Made by a program: the position numbers and the translations under genes
Source of the DNA: Pectobacterium betavasculorum
GTDB lineage: Bacteria > Pseudomonadota > Gammaproteobacteria > Enterobacterales > Enterobacteriaceae
Reading direction: 5' to 3'
Assembly: GCF_000749845.1 (NCBI RefSeq)
Contig: NZ_JQHM01000001.1
Span: 496,001 to 560,000, forward strand
Length of the DNA: 64,000 bases
In this document: positions 8,956 through 19,062 of the stretch, piece by piece
Position numbering within the stretch: position 1 is the first letter of the stretch
How the letters are laid out: the number at the start of each line of letters is the position of its first letter
Notes under the pieces: generated by a model
Seen by the model: the letters and a program-made list of their open reading frames with translations, nothing else
Databases searched by the model: none
What the model was told of the DNA's origin: nothing

Positions 8956-10968
8956 ATGAGTAAAGTATTTACACTGAATTCCGACTTTAAACCGGCAGGC
9001 GACCAGCCTGAGGCCATTCGTCGCCTGAAGGAAGGTCTGGAAGACGGGTTGGCGCACCAAACGCTGCTCGGGGTAACAGGCTCAGGTAAGACGTTCACGA
9101 TAGCTAACGTGATTGCCGATCTCAATCGGCCGACGATGATGCTGGCGCCGAATAAAACGTTGGCAGCCCAGTTGTACGGCGAAATGAAAGAATTCTTCCC
9201 CGATAATGCCGTCGAATACTTCGTCTCGTACTACGACTATTATCAGCCGGAGGCCTACGTCCCGAGCTCGGACACCTTTATCGAGAAAGATGCGTCGGTT
9301 AACGAACATATCGAACAAATGCGACTTTCCGCGACAAAAGCGCTGCTGGAGCGACGTGATGTGATCGTCGTGGCTTCGGTCTCCGCGATCTACGGTCTGG
9401 GCGATCCCGACCTCTATCTGAAAATGATGCTGCATCTGACGCAGGGGATGCTGATCGACCAGCGCGCCATTTTGCGGCGTCTGGCTGAATTGCAATATGC
9501 TCGTAACGATCAGGCATTTCAGCGCGGCACATTCCGCGTACGCGGTGAGGTGATCGATATCTTCCCTGCGGAATCTGACGAAATCGCGCTGCGTGTTGAA
9601 TTGTTCGATGAAGAAGTGGAGCGGCTGTCGCTGTTTGACCCGCTCACGGGTCATGTTCTCCAAACGGTGCCGCGCTATACCATCTACCCGAAAACGCACT
9701 ACGTCACGCCGCGTGAGCGTATTTTGCAGGCAATGGAAGATATCAAGGTTGAACTGGCCGATCGCAAGAAAGTTCTACTGGCGAACGATAAATTGGTGGA
9801 AGAACAGCGCCTAAGCCAGCGCACGCAGTTTGATTTGGAGATGATGAACGAACTGGGTTACTGCTCCGGCATCGAAAACTACTCACGCTATCTTTCTGGT
9901 CGTGGCCCCGGTGAGCCGCCCCCAACGCTGTTTGACTACCTACCGGCCGACGGGCTGTTGGTTATTGATGAATCTCACGTCACTGTGCCCCAGATTGGCG
10001 GTATGTATCGCGGTGACCGTGCGCGCAAAGAAACGCTGGTCGAATACGGTTTCCGGCTGCCTTCAGCGCTGGATAACCGGCCGATGAAGTTTGAAGAATT
10101 TGAAGCGCTGGCTCCTCAGACGATCTATGTGTCTGCGACGCCGGGTAACTATGAACTGGAAAAATCGGGTGGTGACGTTATCGATCAGGTGGTTCGCCCC
10201 ACCGGTTTGCTCGATCCAATCATTGAAGTACGGCCCGTTGCTACACAGGTGGACGACCTGCTCTCCGAGATTCGCCTGCGTGCGGCAATTAACGAACGAG
10301 TTCTGGTGACGACGCTGACCAAGCGGATGGCGGAGGATCTAACGGAATATCTGGAAGAGCACGGCGAGCGGGTACGTTATCTACACTCGGACATTGATAC
10401 CGTCGAGCGTGTGGAAATCATTCGTGATTTGCGCCTTGGTGAATTCGACGTGCTGGTGGGCATCAACCTGTTACGTGAAGGGCTTGATATGCCAGAAGTG
10501 TCGCTGGTGGCGATTCTGGATGCCGATAAAGAGGGCTTCTTGCGCTCCGAACGTTCCCTAATCCAGACGATTGGTCGCGCTGCCCGTAACCTGCGTGGTA
10601 AAGCCATTCTTTACGGCGACAGAATTACGGCGTCGATGGCGAAAGCGATTGGCGAAACGGAGCGTCGCCGTGAGAAGCAGGAAGCCTACAACACCGAGCA
10701 CGGCATTGTGCCGCAGGGGATCAATAAGAAGATTTCCGATATTCTGCAACTGGGGCAGTCTACGAATAAAGGCAAAGGGCGAGGCAGCCGTAAAGCAGCC
10801 GAACCGGTAGCACGTTATGAACTGATGACGCCTAAAGCGCTGGAACTGAAAATTCGCGAGTTGGAAAGCAAGATGTTGACGCATGCGCAGAATCTTGAAT
10901 TTGAAGAGGCTGCTGCCCTGCGCGATGAAGTTCAGGCATTGCGCGCACAATTTATTGCTGCATCCTAG
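8956..10968 (+). CDS. uvrB: UvrABC excinuclease subunit B
   Basis: 670 residues, close to the 673 of E. coli. The damage-verifying helicase-like subunit of nucleotide excision repair; it is loaded by UvrA and then recruits UvrC. Walker A GVTGSGKT is at about 39-46, the beta-hairpin [10 protein letters not shown] region at about 92-101, the DESH Walker B at about 338-341, and the C-terminal UVR motif ([12 protein letters not shown]) that contacts UvrC is complete. Alone in its unit behind an SOS promoter. Confidence 0.98.
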   Translation: MSKVFTLNSDFKPAGDQPEAIRRLKEGLEDGLAHQTLLGVTGSGKTFTIANVIADLNRPTMMLAPNKTLAAQLYGEMKEFFPDNAVEYFVSYYDYYQPEAYVPSSDTFIEKDASVNEHIEQMRLSATKALLERRDVIVVASVSAIYGLGDPDLYLKMMLHLTQGMLIDQRAILRRLAELQYARNDQAFQRGTFRVRGEVIDIFPAESDEIALRVELFDEEVERLSLFDPLTGHVLQTVPRYTIYPKTHYVTPRERILQAMEDIKVELADRKKVLLANDKLVEEQRLSQRTQFDLEMMNELGYCSGIENYSRYLSGRGPGEPPPTLFDYLPADGLLVIDESHVTVPQIGGMYRGDRARKETLVEYGFRLPSALDNRPMKFEEFEALAPQTIYVSATPGNYELEKSGGDVIDQVVRPTGLLDPIIEVRPVATQVDDLLSEIRLRAAINERVLVTTLTKRMAEDLTEYLEEHGERVRYLHSDIDTVERVEIIRDLRLGEFDVLVGINLLREGLDMPEVSLVAILDADKEGFLRSERSLIQTIGRAARNLRGKAILYGDRITASMAKAIGETERRREKQEAYNTEHGIVPQGINKKISDILQLGQSTNKGKGRGSRKAAEPVARYELMTPKALELKIRELESKMLTHAQNLEFEEAAALRDEVQALRAQFIAAS

Positions 10969-10993
10969 CGATGCACGCGCTCACTGAGGATTA

Positions 10994-11428
10994 ATGATGG
11001 ATCATACTTTACCTGGTGTAGAAGTGCTGTTTGTGGCGGGTTTTGGACCGATCGTGAAATCACGTTCTCCCAGCCATGCGCTGTATGTCGATACGCTGAA
11101 GCTGCCGCTGAAACCTGTTGCGGAAGGGAATGACTATCTGGTGACCGATGTGATGGATGGCGTGAAGCATTTCGCCCTGTGGCCGCTGTCACAGGCTAGC
11201 GAATCCTGTTTCGGACAGGGGAGTTGGCCGGCGGATCTTCCTGAGCCGCAAAGCTGGCTGGAGTTCGAAGTAACTGATATGACGGAAGCGACCATAACGC
11301 TAAAAGAGCAAGGTTATGCACTGCTGGTAGAAAACCGTCTTGAGCCTTGGGGGCAGCAGGTAACGCGTTTCCTGAGCCCCGAAGGTATTCTTATTGGAGT
11401 GACTTATACGCCGTGGCTACGGGATTGA
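10994..11428 (+). CDS. VOC family (glyoxalase-fold) protein
   Basis: 144 residues. The pattern of two beta-alpha-beta-beta-beta units ([13 protein letters not shown] near the start, WLEFEVTDM and [16 protein letters not shown] in the second half) is that of the vicinal-oxygen-chelate superfamily, which covers glyoxalases, dioxygenases and resistance proteins. No specific reaction can be assigned. It begins 25 bases after uvrB and ends in a 25-base convergent overlap with ybhK. Confidence 0.8.
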   Translation: MMDHTLPGVEVLFVAGFGPIVKSRSPSHALYVDTLKLPLKPVAEGNDYLVTDVMDGVKHFALWPLSQASESCFGQGSWPADLPEPQSWLEFEVTDMTEATITLKEQGYALLVENRLEPWGQQVTRFLSPEGILIGVTYTPWLRD

Positions 11429-12336
11429 GAGCCGAGCAACTGTAGCGCTTGTTCGATGGCCTGGCACAGTAACTCACGGTCGTGATGATGGGTCACATCC
11501 TCCGCTGCCAGTGCCTGCTGAACTATCAGGCGGTTATCGATCTGGCTGACATCGACTTTCGGACCGACGATCGCCGCATCAATAACCGCTTTCCCCACTT
11601 TGCGCTCAATCCAGGCCAGTTTCTCCGCCAGCGTCAGACGGGCGGCGGGATTGCTTTGTTCATTACCCAAATTGCCGATATAAACCATAGGTGCTGGGGT
11701 GCGGCGGAGCGCCTGTGTCAGATCATCCAGCAGTAGCAGCGGCATCAGGCTGGTCAGAAAACTGCCGGGACCAATCAAAATTAGATCGGCTTGAGCGATG
11801 GCATCGATGGCCTCACGCGTTGCCGGTACGCTTGGATACAGCATCAAATCTTGTGGCAAGGCCGCTAATTGATCGATCTCGACTTCACCATAAACGGGAT
11901 TACCCTGCTCATCAATTGCCATCAAATCGACGGGATGCTCGGACATCGGAATTAAAAAGGCGTCCACCTTGAGCAGATTACGAATCAGGTTGATGGCTTC
12001 CAGCGGACGTACGCTCAGGTGATCGAGCGCTTTTAGCATCAGGTTACCTAAATTGTGCCCAGCAAGTTCGCCGTTACCGTTAAAACGGTACTCAAACATC
12101 GCGGACGCCACGCTGGGTGTCGTGATCAGTTGGTTCAGACAGTTGCGGGTATCGCCCCAGGCAATACCGCCTTCAGAACGACGGATGCGGCCAGTAGACC
12201 CGCCGTTATCCGTGGTCGTGACAATGCCGGTTAGCCGTGACCCCAGGGAAGAGAGCGAAGACATGACACGACCTAAACCGTGCCCGCCTCCTAACGCGAC
12301 AACCCTGTCGAGGTCGGCCAACGTGCGATTACGCAT
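11404..12336 (-). CDS. ybhK: YvcK/YbhK family gluconeogenesis-factor-like protein
   Basis: 310 residues, a CofD-like Rossmann protein very similar to E. coli YbhK: N-terminal [20 protein letters not shown], then [14 protein letters not shown] and [10 protein letters not shown]. In Gram-positives the YvcK homologue binds UDP-GlcNAc and affects carbon metabolism and cell shape; the function in enterobacteria is not settled. The gene sits between uvrB and moaA, as in E. coli, on the opposite strand. Its 3' end overlaps the VOC gene tail to tail. Confidence 0.92.
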   Translation of the reverse strand: MRNRTLADLDRVVALGGGHGLGRVMSSLSSLGSRLTGIVTTTDNGGSTGRIRRSEGGIAWGDTRNCLNQLITTPSVASAMFEYRFNGNGELAGHNLGNLMLKALDHLSVRPLEAINLIRNLLKVDAFLIPMSEHPVDLMAIDEQGNPVYGEVEIDQLAALPQDLMLYPSVPATREAIDAIAQADLILIGPGSFLTSLMPLLLLDDLTQALRRTPAPMVYIGNLGNEQSNPAARLTLAEKLAWIERKVGKAVIDAAIVGPKVDVSQIDNRLIVQQALAAEDVTHHHDRELLCQAIEQALQLLGSQSRSHGV

Positions 12337-12374
12337 AGAGAACCTTATGAATGAGCCAGAGAATAGGAATAGCG

Positions 12375-12566
12375 TGTATACCCGTCATACTTCACGTTGG
12401 CTGCGTTCAAATACTCGGCCCGTCGTGAGACTCGCCCTGAAGAGCCGCTGCAAGCAGCGTTCAAATCTGCTCCCGGAAAATTTCTCATCCGAATCAATTG
12501 CTTGAGTAATTTCATCGGGGTTCTTTCCCTTGCCGCCTGCCTGAAACTCGAATTATTTAGGGTATA
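12375..12566 (+). repeat. Dispersed intergenic repeat, copy 1 (full)
   Basis: About 190 bases with terminal inverted TATACCC (12377-12383) and GGGTATA (12560-12566). Internal landmarks are CCCGTCATACTTCA, CGTTGGCTGC, CTCGGCCCGTCG, CGCTGCAAGCAGCGTTCAAA, GCCGCCTGCCTGAAACTCG and AATTATTTAGGG. The same landmarks recur at 23763-23878 and 50680-50777. This type of unit is common between genes in Pectobacterium, Serratia and Yersinia; its function is unknown. Confidence 0.8.
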
Positions 12567-12688
12567 ACAATCGCCGCTAAGGTAGCTGATTTCACCTTAA
12601 AAGGCGAAAAATCCTCACACTGGCATGACCTGAGACAATTTCTGGCGCGCATTTTCCCGTATGCTGTGCAACAGTAAGATATTGAAAA

Positions 12689-12716
12689 TACGCTATATAT
12701 TATCTTATATATCGAT
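12689..12716. promoter_or_regulatory. ModE-type molybdate operator upstream of moa
   Basis: TACGCTATATA (12689-12699), a 6-base spacer, and TATATATCGAT (12706-12716), close to the ModE site form ATCGCTATATA-N6-TATATAACGAT as I recall it. In E. coli molybdate-bound ModE activates moaA transcription from such a site. Position, about 130 bases ahead of the riboswitch, fits. Confidence 0.75.
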
Positions 12717-12814
12717 TTTGAGAGTGGTTAGCCGGGCTTTTTCGCAGTAAACTGCTCCATGAAATCACGGTTCTTTATTGGCTACCTGCCGCTGTCTGCC
12801 GGATAACCGATGGG

Positions 12815-12942
12815 AATCAAACTCCTAGCCTTGGTGCCTAAGTGATGCGCGTAGTGCGCGTGATACGGTGCCCTGGCCGTGGCCTTCGCGGTCACCAGGG
12901 TGCGAGGTAGAAATGCCTGCATCTCCCGTATTTGGAAAGGTG
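12815..12942 (+). ncRNA. Molybdenum cofactor (Moco) riboswitch
   Basis: The moaA leader keeps the blocks of the E. coli Moco RNA: CTCCTAGCC, GATACGGTGCC, CCAGGGTGCGA, GTAGAAATG, CTCCCGTAT and TTGGAAAGGTGT. Pairings that can be drawn: ATACGG/CCGTAT closing the core, CCCTGG/CCAGGG extended by GTGGCC/GGTCAC around a TTCG loop, an ATGCGC/GCGCGT hairpin, and a GAAA-capped helix. The ribosome-binding GGAAAGG at the 3' end abuts the structure, so ligand binding would hide it. The family represses moa expression when cofactor is plentiful. Confidence 0.9.
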
Positions 12943-12945
12943 TTT

Positions 12946-13935
12946 ATGGTGAGTCAACTGACTGATGCGTTTGCGCGCAAGTTCTACTATTTGCGTCTGT
13001 CTATCACAGACGTCTGCAATTTTCGCTGTACCTATTGTTTGCCGGATGGTTATCAAGCCAATGGCACCAATCCACATCGCTTTTTATCACTCGATGAGAT
13101 TCGTCGCGTCAGCCGCGCCTTTGCTGAGTTGGGAACGGAAAAAGTCCGCCTCACCGGTGGCGAACCGTCTCTGCGCCGCGACTTCGTCGATATCATAGCT
13201 GCCATTCGAGAAAACCCAGCCATTCGTACGCTAGCGGTTACCACCAACGGTTACCGTCTGGTTCGTGACGTGGCTCAATGGCGTGATGCCGGACTAACGG
13301 CACTCAATGTTAGCGTCGACAGCCTTGATGCCCGCCAGTTTCATGCGATTACCGGGCAGGATAAATTCCGCCAGGTGATGGATGGCATCGATGCGGCATT
13401 TGACTGTGGTTTTGCCAAGGTTAAGGTCAACACTGTGCTGATGCGTGATGTGAATGCGGGCAGCCTGCAAACCTTTCTCGACTGGATTCAACACCGCCCG
13501 ATTCAACTGCGCTTTATTGAACTGATGGAAACGGGAGAGGGGGGCGATCTGTTCCGCCGTCACCATGTTTCCGGCGAGGTAATTCGCCAGCAGTTATTGC
13601 AGCAAGGGTGGCAACAGCAGCAACGTGCACGCAGCGACGGTCCCGCTCAGGTGTTCTCCCATCCAGACTATAAGGGCGAAATCGGGCTGATCATGCCGTA
13701 TGAGAAAGATTTTTGCCTGAGCTGTAACCGCCTTCGTGTGTCTGCTATTGGTAACCTGCATCTGTGTCTCTTTGGCGAGCAGGGCATTCCGCTACGTGAT
13801 TTGCTGGCCGACGATCGTCATCTCAATGATTTGAAAATGCGTATCTCGGGTGGATTGTCGACGAAGAAGCAAACCCACTTCCTGCATGAAGGCAACAGCG
13901 GCATAACGCAAAATCTGTCATTTATCGGCGGTTAA
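12946..13935 (+). CDS. moaA: GTP 3',8-cyclase
   Basis: 329 residues from ATG 12946 ([18 protein letters not shown]), the start homologous to E. coli MoaA. The frame is open further upstream to 12868, but that part is riboswitch RNA. A radical-SAM enzyme that begins molybdopterin synthesis. The N-terminal cluster ligands are Cys 24, 28 and 31 (CNFRCTYC); the C-terminal cluster that binds GTP uses CLSC and a later Cys in HLCLF; the protein ends in the essential GlyGly. First gene of moaABCDE. Confidence 0.97.
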   Translation: MVSQLTDAFARKFYYLRLSITDVCNFRCTYCLPDGYQANGTNPHRFLSLDEIRRVSRAFAELGTEKVRLTGGEPSLRRDFVDIIAAIRENPAIRTLAVTTNGYRLVRDVAQWRDAGLTALNVSVDSLDARQFHAITGQDKFRQVMDGIDAAFDCGFAKVKVNTVLMRDVNAGSLQTFLDWIQHRPIQLRFIELMETGEGGDLFRRHHVSGEVIRQQLLQQGWQQQQRARSDGPAQVFSHPDYKGEIGLIMPYEKDFCLSCNRLRVSAIGNLHLCLFGEQGIPLRDLLADDRHLNDLKMRISGGLSTKKQTHFLHEGNSGITQNLSFIGG

Positions 13936-13969
13936 TCCGCGATATCACTGATTCTTAAAGGAGCCTGAC

Positions 13970-14488
13970 ATGAGCAAAGTCAGCAGCGAATTCGTTTCTC
14001 TCAATCTGGCAGTACTGACCGTTTCCGAACGCCGAACGCCGGAAGACGATACCTCCGGCGACTATCTGCGCGAAGCGGCGCAGTCCGCAGGGCACCGTAT
14101 TGTCGACAGCGCTATCGTGAAAGAAAATTTGTATCAGATTCGCGCACAGATCTCGGCGTGGATTGCCAGCGATGAAGTACAGGGTATTTTGATTAACGGT
14201 GGCACGGGCTTTACGGCAGGAGATGTGGTGCCGGAAGCTATTGGCGTTTTGTTCGATCGAGAAATTGAAGGTTTCGGTGAGCTGTTTCGCATGGTGTCGT
14301 ATGAAGATATTGGCACCGCGACGCTGCAATCCCGCGCGCTTGCCGGCCTGGCTAATCAGACGGTGATTTTCGCCATGCCGGGGTCGACTCGCGCCTGTCG
14401 AACGGCGTGGGAACGTATCATTCAGGAACAACTGGATGCGCGTCAGAAACCGTGCAATTTTTACCCGCACTTAAAAAAATCCTCTTAA
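13970..14488 (+). CDS. moaB: Molybdenum cofactor biosynthesis protein B
   Basis: 172 residues of the MoaB/MogA molybdopterin-binding fold, with GGTGFTAGDVVPEA near residues 75-88 and the MPGSTRACRTAW segment near the C-terminus. The family adenylylates molybdopterin or acts as a paralogue of MogA; in E. coli MoaB is dispensable. AAGGAG lies seven bases before the ATG. Second gene of the moa operon. Confidence 0.95.
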   Translation: MSKVSSEFVSLNLAVLTVSERRTPEDDTSGDYLREAAQSAGHRIVDSAIVKENLYQIRAQISAWIASDEVQGILINGGTGFTAGDVVPEAIGVLFDREIEGFGELFRMVSYEDIGTATLQSRALAGLANQTVIFAMPGSTRACRTAWERIIQEQLDARQKPCNFYPHLKKSS

Positions 14489-14506
14489 CGATAAGCCTTA
14501 CACACT

Positions 14507-15001
14507 ATGCCATCATCTAAGCCACAATTGACCCATATAAACGCCGCTGGCGAAGCCGCAATGGTGGATGTTTCCGCCAAAGTGGAAACCGTGCGTGAAG
14601 CTCGTGCGGAAGCCTTCGTTGAAATGGCACCGCAGACACTGGCGATGATTATTGCCGGTAGCCACCACAAAGGCGATGTGTTCGCCACCGCGCGTATCGC
14701 AGGGATCCAAGCTGCAAAGCGCACTTGGGATCTGATCCCGCTCTGCCATCCGCTGCTGCTAAGCAAAGTCGCTGTCGAGCTGGAAGCACAGCCGGAGCAC
14801 AATCGGGTTCGTATCGAGTCCGTGTGTCGCCTGACGGGGAAAACCGGCGTCGAGATGGAAGCGCTGACCGCTGCCTCTGTTGCCGCGCTGACCATCTATG
14901 ACATGTGCAAGGCCGTGCAGAAAGATATGGTGATTGGGCCGGTACGCCTGTTGGCGAAGAGTGGCGGAAAATCAGGTGATTTTACGGCGGAGAAGTCATG
15001 A
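14507..15001 (+). CDS. moaC: Cyclic pyranopterin monophosphate synthase
   Basis: 164 residues. It converts the MoaA product to cyclic pyranopterin monophosphate. The conserved [10 protein letters not shown] and the catalytic Asp/Lys region [15 protein letters not shown] are present. It ends in an ATGA overlap with moaD, indicating coupled translation. Confidence 0.97.
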   Translation: MPSSKPQLTHINAAGEAAMVDVSAKVETVREARAEAFVEMAPQTLAMIIAGSHHKGDVFATARIAGIQAAKRTWDLIPLCHPLLLSKVAVELEAQPEHNRVRIESVCRLTGKTGVEMEALTAASVAALTIYDMCKAVQKDMVIGPVRLLAKSGGKSGDFTAEKS

Positions 15002-15243
15002 TTAAGATTCTGTTTTTTGCACAGGTGCGTGAACTGATCGAAACAGACAGCCTGTCGTTGCCTGCTGATTATGCGACCGTGGAGGATGTTCGACAGGCGC
15101 TGTGCCTGCGCGGCGCACGCTGGGAATTAGCGTTGGAGCCCGGCAAGCTGTTGGCGGCGGTAAATCAGTCGCTGGTTGAGCTGTCGCATCCGTTACAGGA
15201 CGGCGATGAAGTCGCCTTTTTCCCACCGGTAACAGGAGGTTGA
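14998..15243 (+). CDS. moaD: Molybdopterin synthase small subunit
   Basis: 81 residues with a ubiquitin-like beta-grasp pattern and the C-terminal VTGG that is adenylylated and thiocarboxylated to carry sulfur. It overlaps moaC by four bases and ends at the edge of the moaE ribosome-binding site. Confidence 0.96.
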   Translation: MIKILFFAQVRELIETDSLSLPADYATVEDVRQALCLRGARWELALEPGKLLAAVNQSLVELSHPLQDGDEVAFFPPVTGG

Positions 15244-15245
15244 TC

Positions 15246-15698
15246 GTGGCAGAAACGCGTATTCAGGTCGGCGAAGAGAACTTCAACGTAGGTGATGAGT
15301 ATCAGTGGCTGGCGCAGTGTGATGAAGATGGCGCAGTCGTGACGTTCACAGGAAAGGTACGTAATAACAATTTGGCGAAAGACGTCAGCGCACTCACGTT
15401 GGAACATTATCCCGGCATGACGGAAAAAGCACTGGCAGAGATTGTCGAACTGGCACGTGAACGCTGGGAACTGCCGCGTGTGAGCGTGATTCATCGGGTA
15501 GGCGCGCTCTATCCGGGCGATGAAATTGTGTTTGTCGGCGTCAGTGCCGCTCATCGCAGCGCCGCGTTTGATGCAGCCCAATTCATCATGGATTACCTGA
15601 AAACCCGCGCGCCATTCTGGAAGCGGGAAGCTACGCCGGAAGGTGAGCATTGGGTGGAGTCACGCGACAGCGATAAACAGGCTGCGCAGCGCTGGTAG
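15246..15698 (+). CDS. moaE: Molybdopterin synthase large subunit
   Basis: 150 residues from GTG at 15246, six bases after AGGAGG (15234-15239); this start gives MAETRIQVG, aligned with E. coli MoaE. Together with MoaD it adds the dithiolene sulfurs to cPMP. The active-site segments VTFTGKVR, HRVGALYPGDEIVFVGV and KTRAPFWKREA are intact. Last moa gene. Confidence 0.96.
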   Translation: MAETRIQVGEENFNVGDEYQWLAQCDEDGAVVTFTGKVRNNNLAKDVSALTLEHYPGMTEKALAEIVELARERWELPRVSVIHRVGALYPGDEIVFVGVSAAHRSAAFDAAQFIMDYLKTRAPFWKREATPEGEHWVESRDSDKQAAQRW

Positions 15699-15810
15699 TA
15701 GATTTCTGTGTTAGGATAAAAGGATGGCGGGGAGAGAATATTCAGTCTCGATCCCCCAATCAGGCGGTTCGCGCCGCGTTAATCAGATAACTTTATCCAA
15801 AGGTAAGATC

Positions 15811-16518
15811 ATGGACAGATATCCACGCTCGGGTTCAATCGTTGAGCGCTCGCAGTCTGGTCTCCAGGCCTATATGGCACAAGTTTATGGCTGGATGACC
15901 TGCGGCCTGCTTCTGACGGCATTCGTCTCCTGGTACGCGGCGAATACGCCTGCCGTACTGAATTTTGTTTTCTCCAGCCAGATCACTTTCTTCGGACTGA
16001 TCATTGCCCAACTGGGGCTGGTATTTGTCATTTCCGGCATGGTTCAGCGCCTGAGCGGAGCGGTCGCTACGTCGCTGTTTATGCTCTATTCGGCGCTGAC
16101 GGGGCTGACGCTCTCCAGCATTTTCATCATGTATTCCGGTGAGTCCATCGCTAGCACCTTTGTCATTACGGCGGGGATGTTTGGCGCGATGAGCCTATAT
16201 GGCTACACCACGAAGCGTGATTTAAGCGGCTTTGGCAGCATGTTGTTTATGGCGTTGATCGGAATTGTTCTGGCTTCGCTGGTGAACCTGTGGCTGAAAA
16301 GCGAAGCGCTGATGTGGGCCGTAACCTATATCGGTGTGGTGGTGTTTGTCGGTCTCACCGCGTATGACACCCAGAAGCTGAAAAACATCGGCGAGCAGTT
16401 GTCTGTTGATGACAAAGATAGCTTCCGCAAATACTCCATCGTTGGCGCGTTGACGCTGTACCTCGACTTTATCAACCTGTTCCTGATGCTGCTGCGTATT
16501 TTCGGTAATCGTCGTTAA
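15811..16518 (+). CDS. ybhL: Bax inhibitor-1 family membrane protein
   Basis: 235 residues with seven hydrophobic segments, of the BI-1/YccA superfamily, and located after moaE as in E. coli. The frame is open to 15724, but ATG 15811 (MDRYPRSGSIVERSQSG) follows AAAGGTAAG and matches the family start. Homologues are pH-sensitive calcium-leak channels or modulators of FtsH; the role of YbhL itself is not known. The C-terminal AYDTQKLK motif is typical. Confidence 0.9.
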   Translation: MDRYPRSGSIVERSQSGLQAYMAQVYGWMTCGLLLTAFVSWYAANTPAVLNFVFSSQITFFGLIIAQLGLVFVISGMVQRLSGAVATSLFMLYSALTGLTLSSIFIMYSGESIASTFVITAGMFGAMSLYGYTTKRDLSGFGSMLFMALIGIVLASLVNLWLKSEALMWAVTYIGVVVFVGLTAYDTQKLKNIGEQLSVDDKDSFRKYSIVGALTLYLDFINLFLMLLRIFGNRR

Positions 16519-16930
16519 GGACAAGGCTGGTGTTCATGGTGATTTATAGTTGATCGACTTCACAAAAACACATGTCTCCAGCCGATGTTCCCCCGCTTTA
16601 CCTCCCTGTATCCGCTATAACGCCTTAAGTTTGTTAAGGAAGCGAAAATAAATCATTGCTATTGTAATTAATTTCATTGAATGATAATAATTGTTATTAC
16701 TAATTACATTTTAATTGGTACTGACATTGCGATCCGGCAGCATTGACGTCGTTCATTAAGGGAAACCCCGTCGTTCAATACCTGACTGGTGACAACCGCC
16801 AAGGTGTTTCGCGTGAGGCGAAGCATTTTGGCATTTTTTTGTCCGTGTTGTCGCGTCTGTTTCCGATAAGACCCACACAACGTGTGATGATTTTATTTAC
16901 AATTGAATACATAACCAAAGGGGAAGGACA
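16519..16930. other. Intergenic leader of the siderophore uptake operon
   Basis: About 410 bases between ybhL and the receptor gene. It contains a Fur-type box at 16682-16696 and AT-rich promoter-like sequence around it. The distance from the box to the receptor start (about 235 bases) is long; an open frame at 16743-16934 in this leader resembles nothing known and is not called. Confidence 0.5.
16682..16696. promoter_or_regulatory. Fur box
   Basis: TGATAAT-A-ATTGTTA, a 7-1-7 inverted pair matching the Fur consensus TGATAAT-N-ATTATCA at 12 of 14 positions, in a strongly AT-rich stretch before an iron-uptake operon. Iron-Fur repression is the natural inference. Confidence 0.7.
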
Positions 16931-19045
16931 GTGAACCAGATGCGCACTGTATTCGCATTGATGCCATGCGTGCTAATTGCTCCGGCGTATGCACAGGATG
17001 ACACGACCAAAAAGGGTGATTCGAGCGGTGATGAGATGGTGATTACCGCCTCTCGCTCGAATATCCAGTAGCAGAAAGCGCCGCAGGTGGTCACGGTAAT
17101 TACCAAAGAGCAAATCGAGCAGCAGATGCAGGTCACCTCCGACTCATCGCAAATTCTGAGCAATCTGCTTCCTTCATTCTCCCCCAGCCGCCAGAAAATG
17201 AGCGGCAGTGGTGAAACCTTCCGTGGTCGCGCAGCGCTGGTGATGATCGACGGCATTCCTCAATCCAACCCACTGCGCCCCACCGGACGTGAGATGCATA
17301 CGGTCGACTACTCGATGGTCGAGCGTATTGAAGTGATTCACGGTGCCAACGCCACCAATGGCATGGGCGCGACAGGTGGGGTGATTAACATCATTACCCG
17401 TCGCCCGGAAAATGGTTCGTTTAATCAGCATGTCAGTGTGCAGACCACGATCCCGACTGAAAAGATTCGCGGTGAAACCGCCAGCTATAAAACCACCTAT
17501 CGGGTGGACGGACGTGAAGACTATCTCGATTATCTGTTCGCGATTGGCTATGAGAATCAGGGATTGTATCTGGATGGCAACAATCGTCCCGTCGGCGTGG
17601 ATAACACGCAGGGCGATACGATGGACTCCCGCGCCTATGACATCATGGCGAAAGTCGGCTACTGGCTGGACGATTATCAGCGAATCCAACTGAGCGTAAA
17701 TCGCTACCACATTAAAAACGAAAATAACTACCTGAGCGTGGACGGTATTCGCGATCAGGGTATCCCGACTACCTCAGTACGCGGTACGCCGCCGGGCGAA
17801 GCGCCGAATAACAGCATATGGACGACGGGCTTAACCTACGAACACCACGATCTGGCGGGGATGAAGCTGTCTGCGCTGGTGTTTAATCAACGCTATGAGG
17901 CGCTGTTTGGCGCAACGATTTCAAGCACTTTCCAGGATCCGGCGATTGCTCCGATTGATACGCTCTACGATCAGTCCCGATCCGTCGCCAATAAGTACGG
18001 CACCAAGCTGGCGCTGACCAAAGATGATTTGCTGGATGATACGCTGAAAGTTACGGTGGGTTTCGATACCTTATACGATAAGGGGAAACAGGATCTCTAC
18101 CTGACCAAGCGTACCTATGTGCCGGAGATGGAATACACCAACTATTCGCCGTTTATGCAGCTTGAGTATCAACTGCTGGATAACGTTACGCTGCACGCGG
18201 GTGTACGCCATGAAATCGCTAAGCTCCAGGTCGGTGACTATCAAACGCTGGCATCCAATGGGGGTTATACGGTACAAGGCGGTAGCCCAAAATTTAATGA
18301 GACGCTGTATAACGCCGGTATTGTTTATGCGGCGACGGATTCCCTGAGCCTGTTTGCTAACTACTCGGAAGGGTTTGGTATGCCGGATGTGGGGCGTGCG
18401 CTACGTTCCATCAAACGTTCGGGTGTTAGCCTGAAAAATTTCGACGGCTTTAAGCCGATTGTGACGGATAACGTAGAGACGGGATTCAGATTTAAACGTG
18501 ATAAGTTTGACTTTGAAGCCAGCTACTATGAGTCCAGGTCAAAGCTGGGTGAGCGTGTTAGAGAGAGCGGTGGCGTATTTTTGTCCGATCGTCAACGTAC
18601 CCAGATCCGAGGGGTAGAGGTGACTACAGGCTACCAGATTAATGACCAGCATAAAATCAGTGCCTCTTACGCCCACAGTGAAGGTAAATATGACAGCGAC
18701 GGCGACGGTAAGGTGGATAAAAAATTCAACGGCCTGACTATCGCACCAGATCGTCTCATCACCAGTTGGTCGGCAAACTGGAACGACCAATGGAGCTCAT
18801 TTGTACAGGCGAATTACGCTTTCAGCCGCAGCTTTGACGATGCAGGTATGGCATTTGACGGCTACCTGCTGATGGATGCCGCTGTGGGTTACAAGCTGCC
18901 ATATGGTCGCCTCAATGTCGCGGTGGCTAACCTGCTGAATAAGCAGTACATCACCTACTATTCGCAGGCTGCCCTTGTTAACGACACGCGCTATTTCTCC
19001 GGGCGTGGCCGCACGGTGACGCTGGGTTATTCGATTGATTTCTAA
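16931..19045 (+). pseudogene. TonB-dependent siderophore receptor with in-frame amber codon
   Basis: Read through, this is a 704-residue outer-membrane receptor: GTG 16931 (or ATG 16940), signal peptide ending PAYAQD, a TonB-box-like DEMVITASR, plug domain (GGVINIITRRPE), 22-strand barrel region and a C-terminal GRGRTVTLGYSIDF ending in Phe. Codon 47 is TAG (17069-17071), between TASRSNIQ and QKAPQVV, one transition from CAG. The remaining open frame from 17087 lacks signal peptide and TonB box, so a functional receptor would need suppression or reversion. The rest of the sequence looks undamaged, suggesting a recent mutation, a phase-like off state, or a sequencing error. Ligand unknown; the barrel end looks like hydroxamate/carboxylate siderophore receptors. 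Confidence 0.85.
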
Positions 19046-19062
19046 GTTTACTTTGTTTAACC

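Noticed and set aside
12868-12945. Upstream extension of the moaA reading frame
   Set aside because: This segment is the Moco riboswitch; MoaA homology starts at ATG 12946, which has the GGAAAGG site.
15724-15810. Longer N-terminus for YbhL
   Set aside because: The extension is not conserved; ATG 15811 has a purine-rich site and matches the family start.
16743-16934. 63-codon frame ahead of the siderophore receptor
   Set aside because: It overlaps the receptor start in another frame and resembles nothing; better read as leader.
17087-19045. Treating the receptor as an intact shorter gene starting at GTG 17087
   Set aside because: This form lacks the signal peptide and TonB box, which are readable upstream in the same frame before the amber codon.
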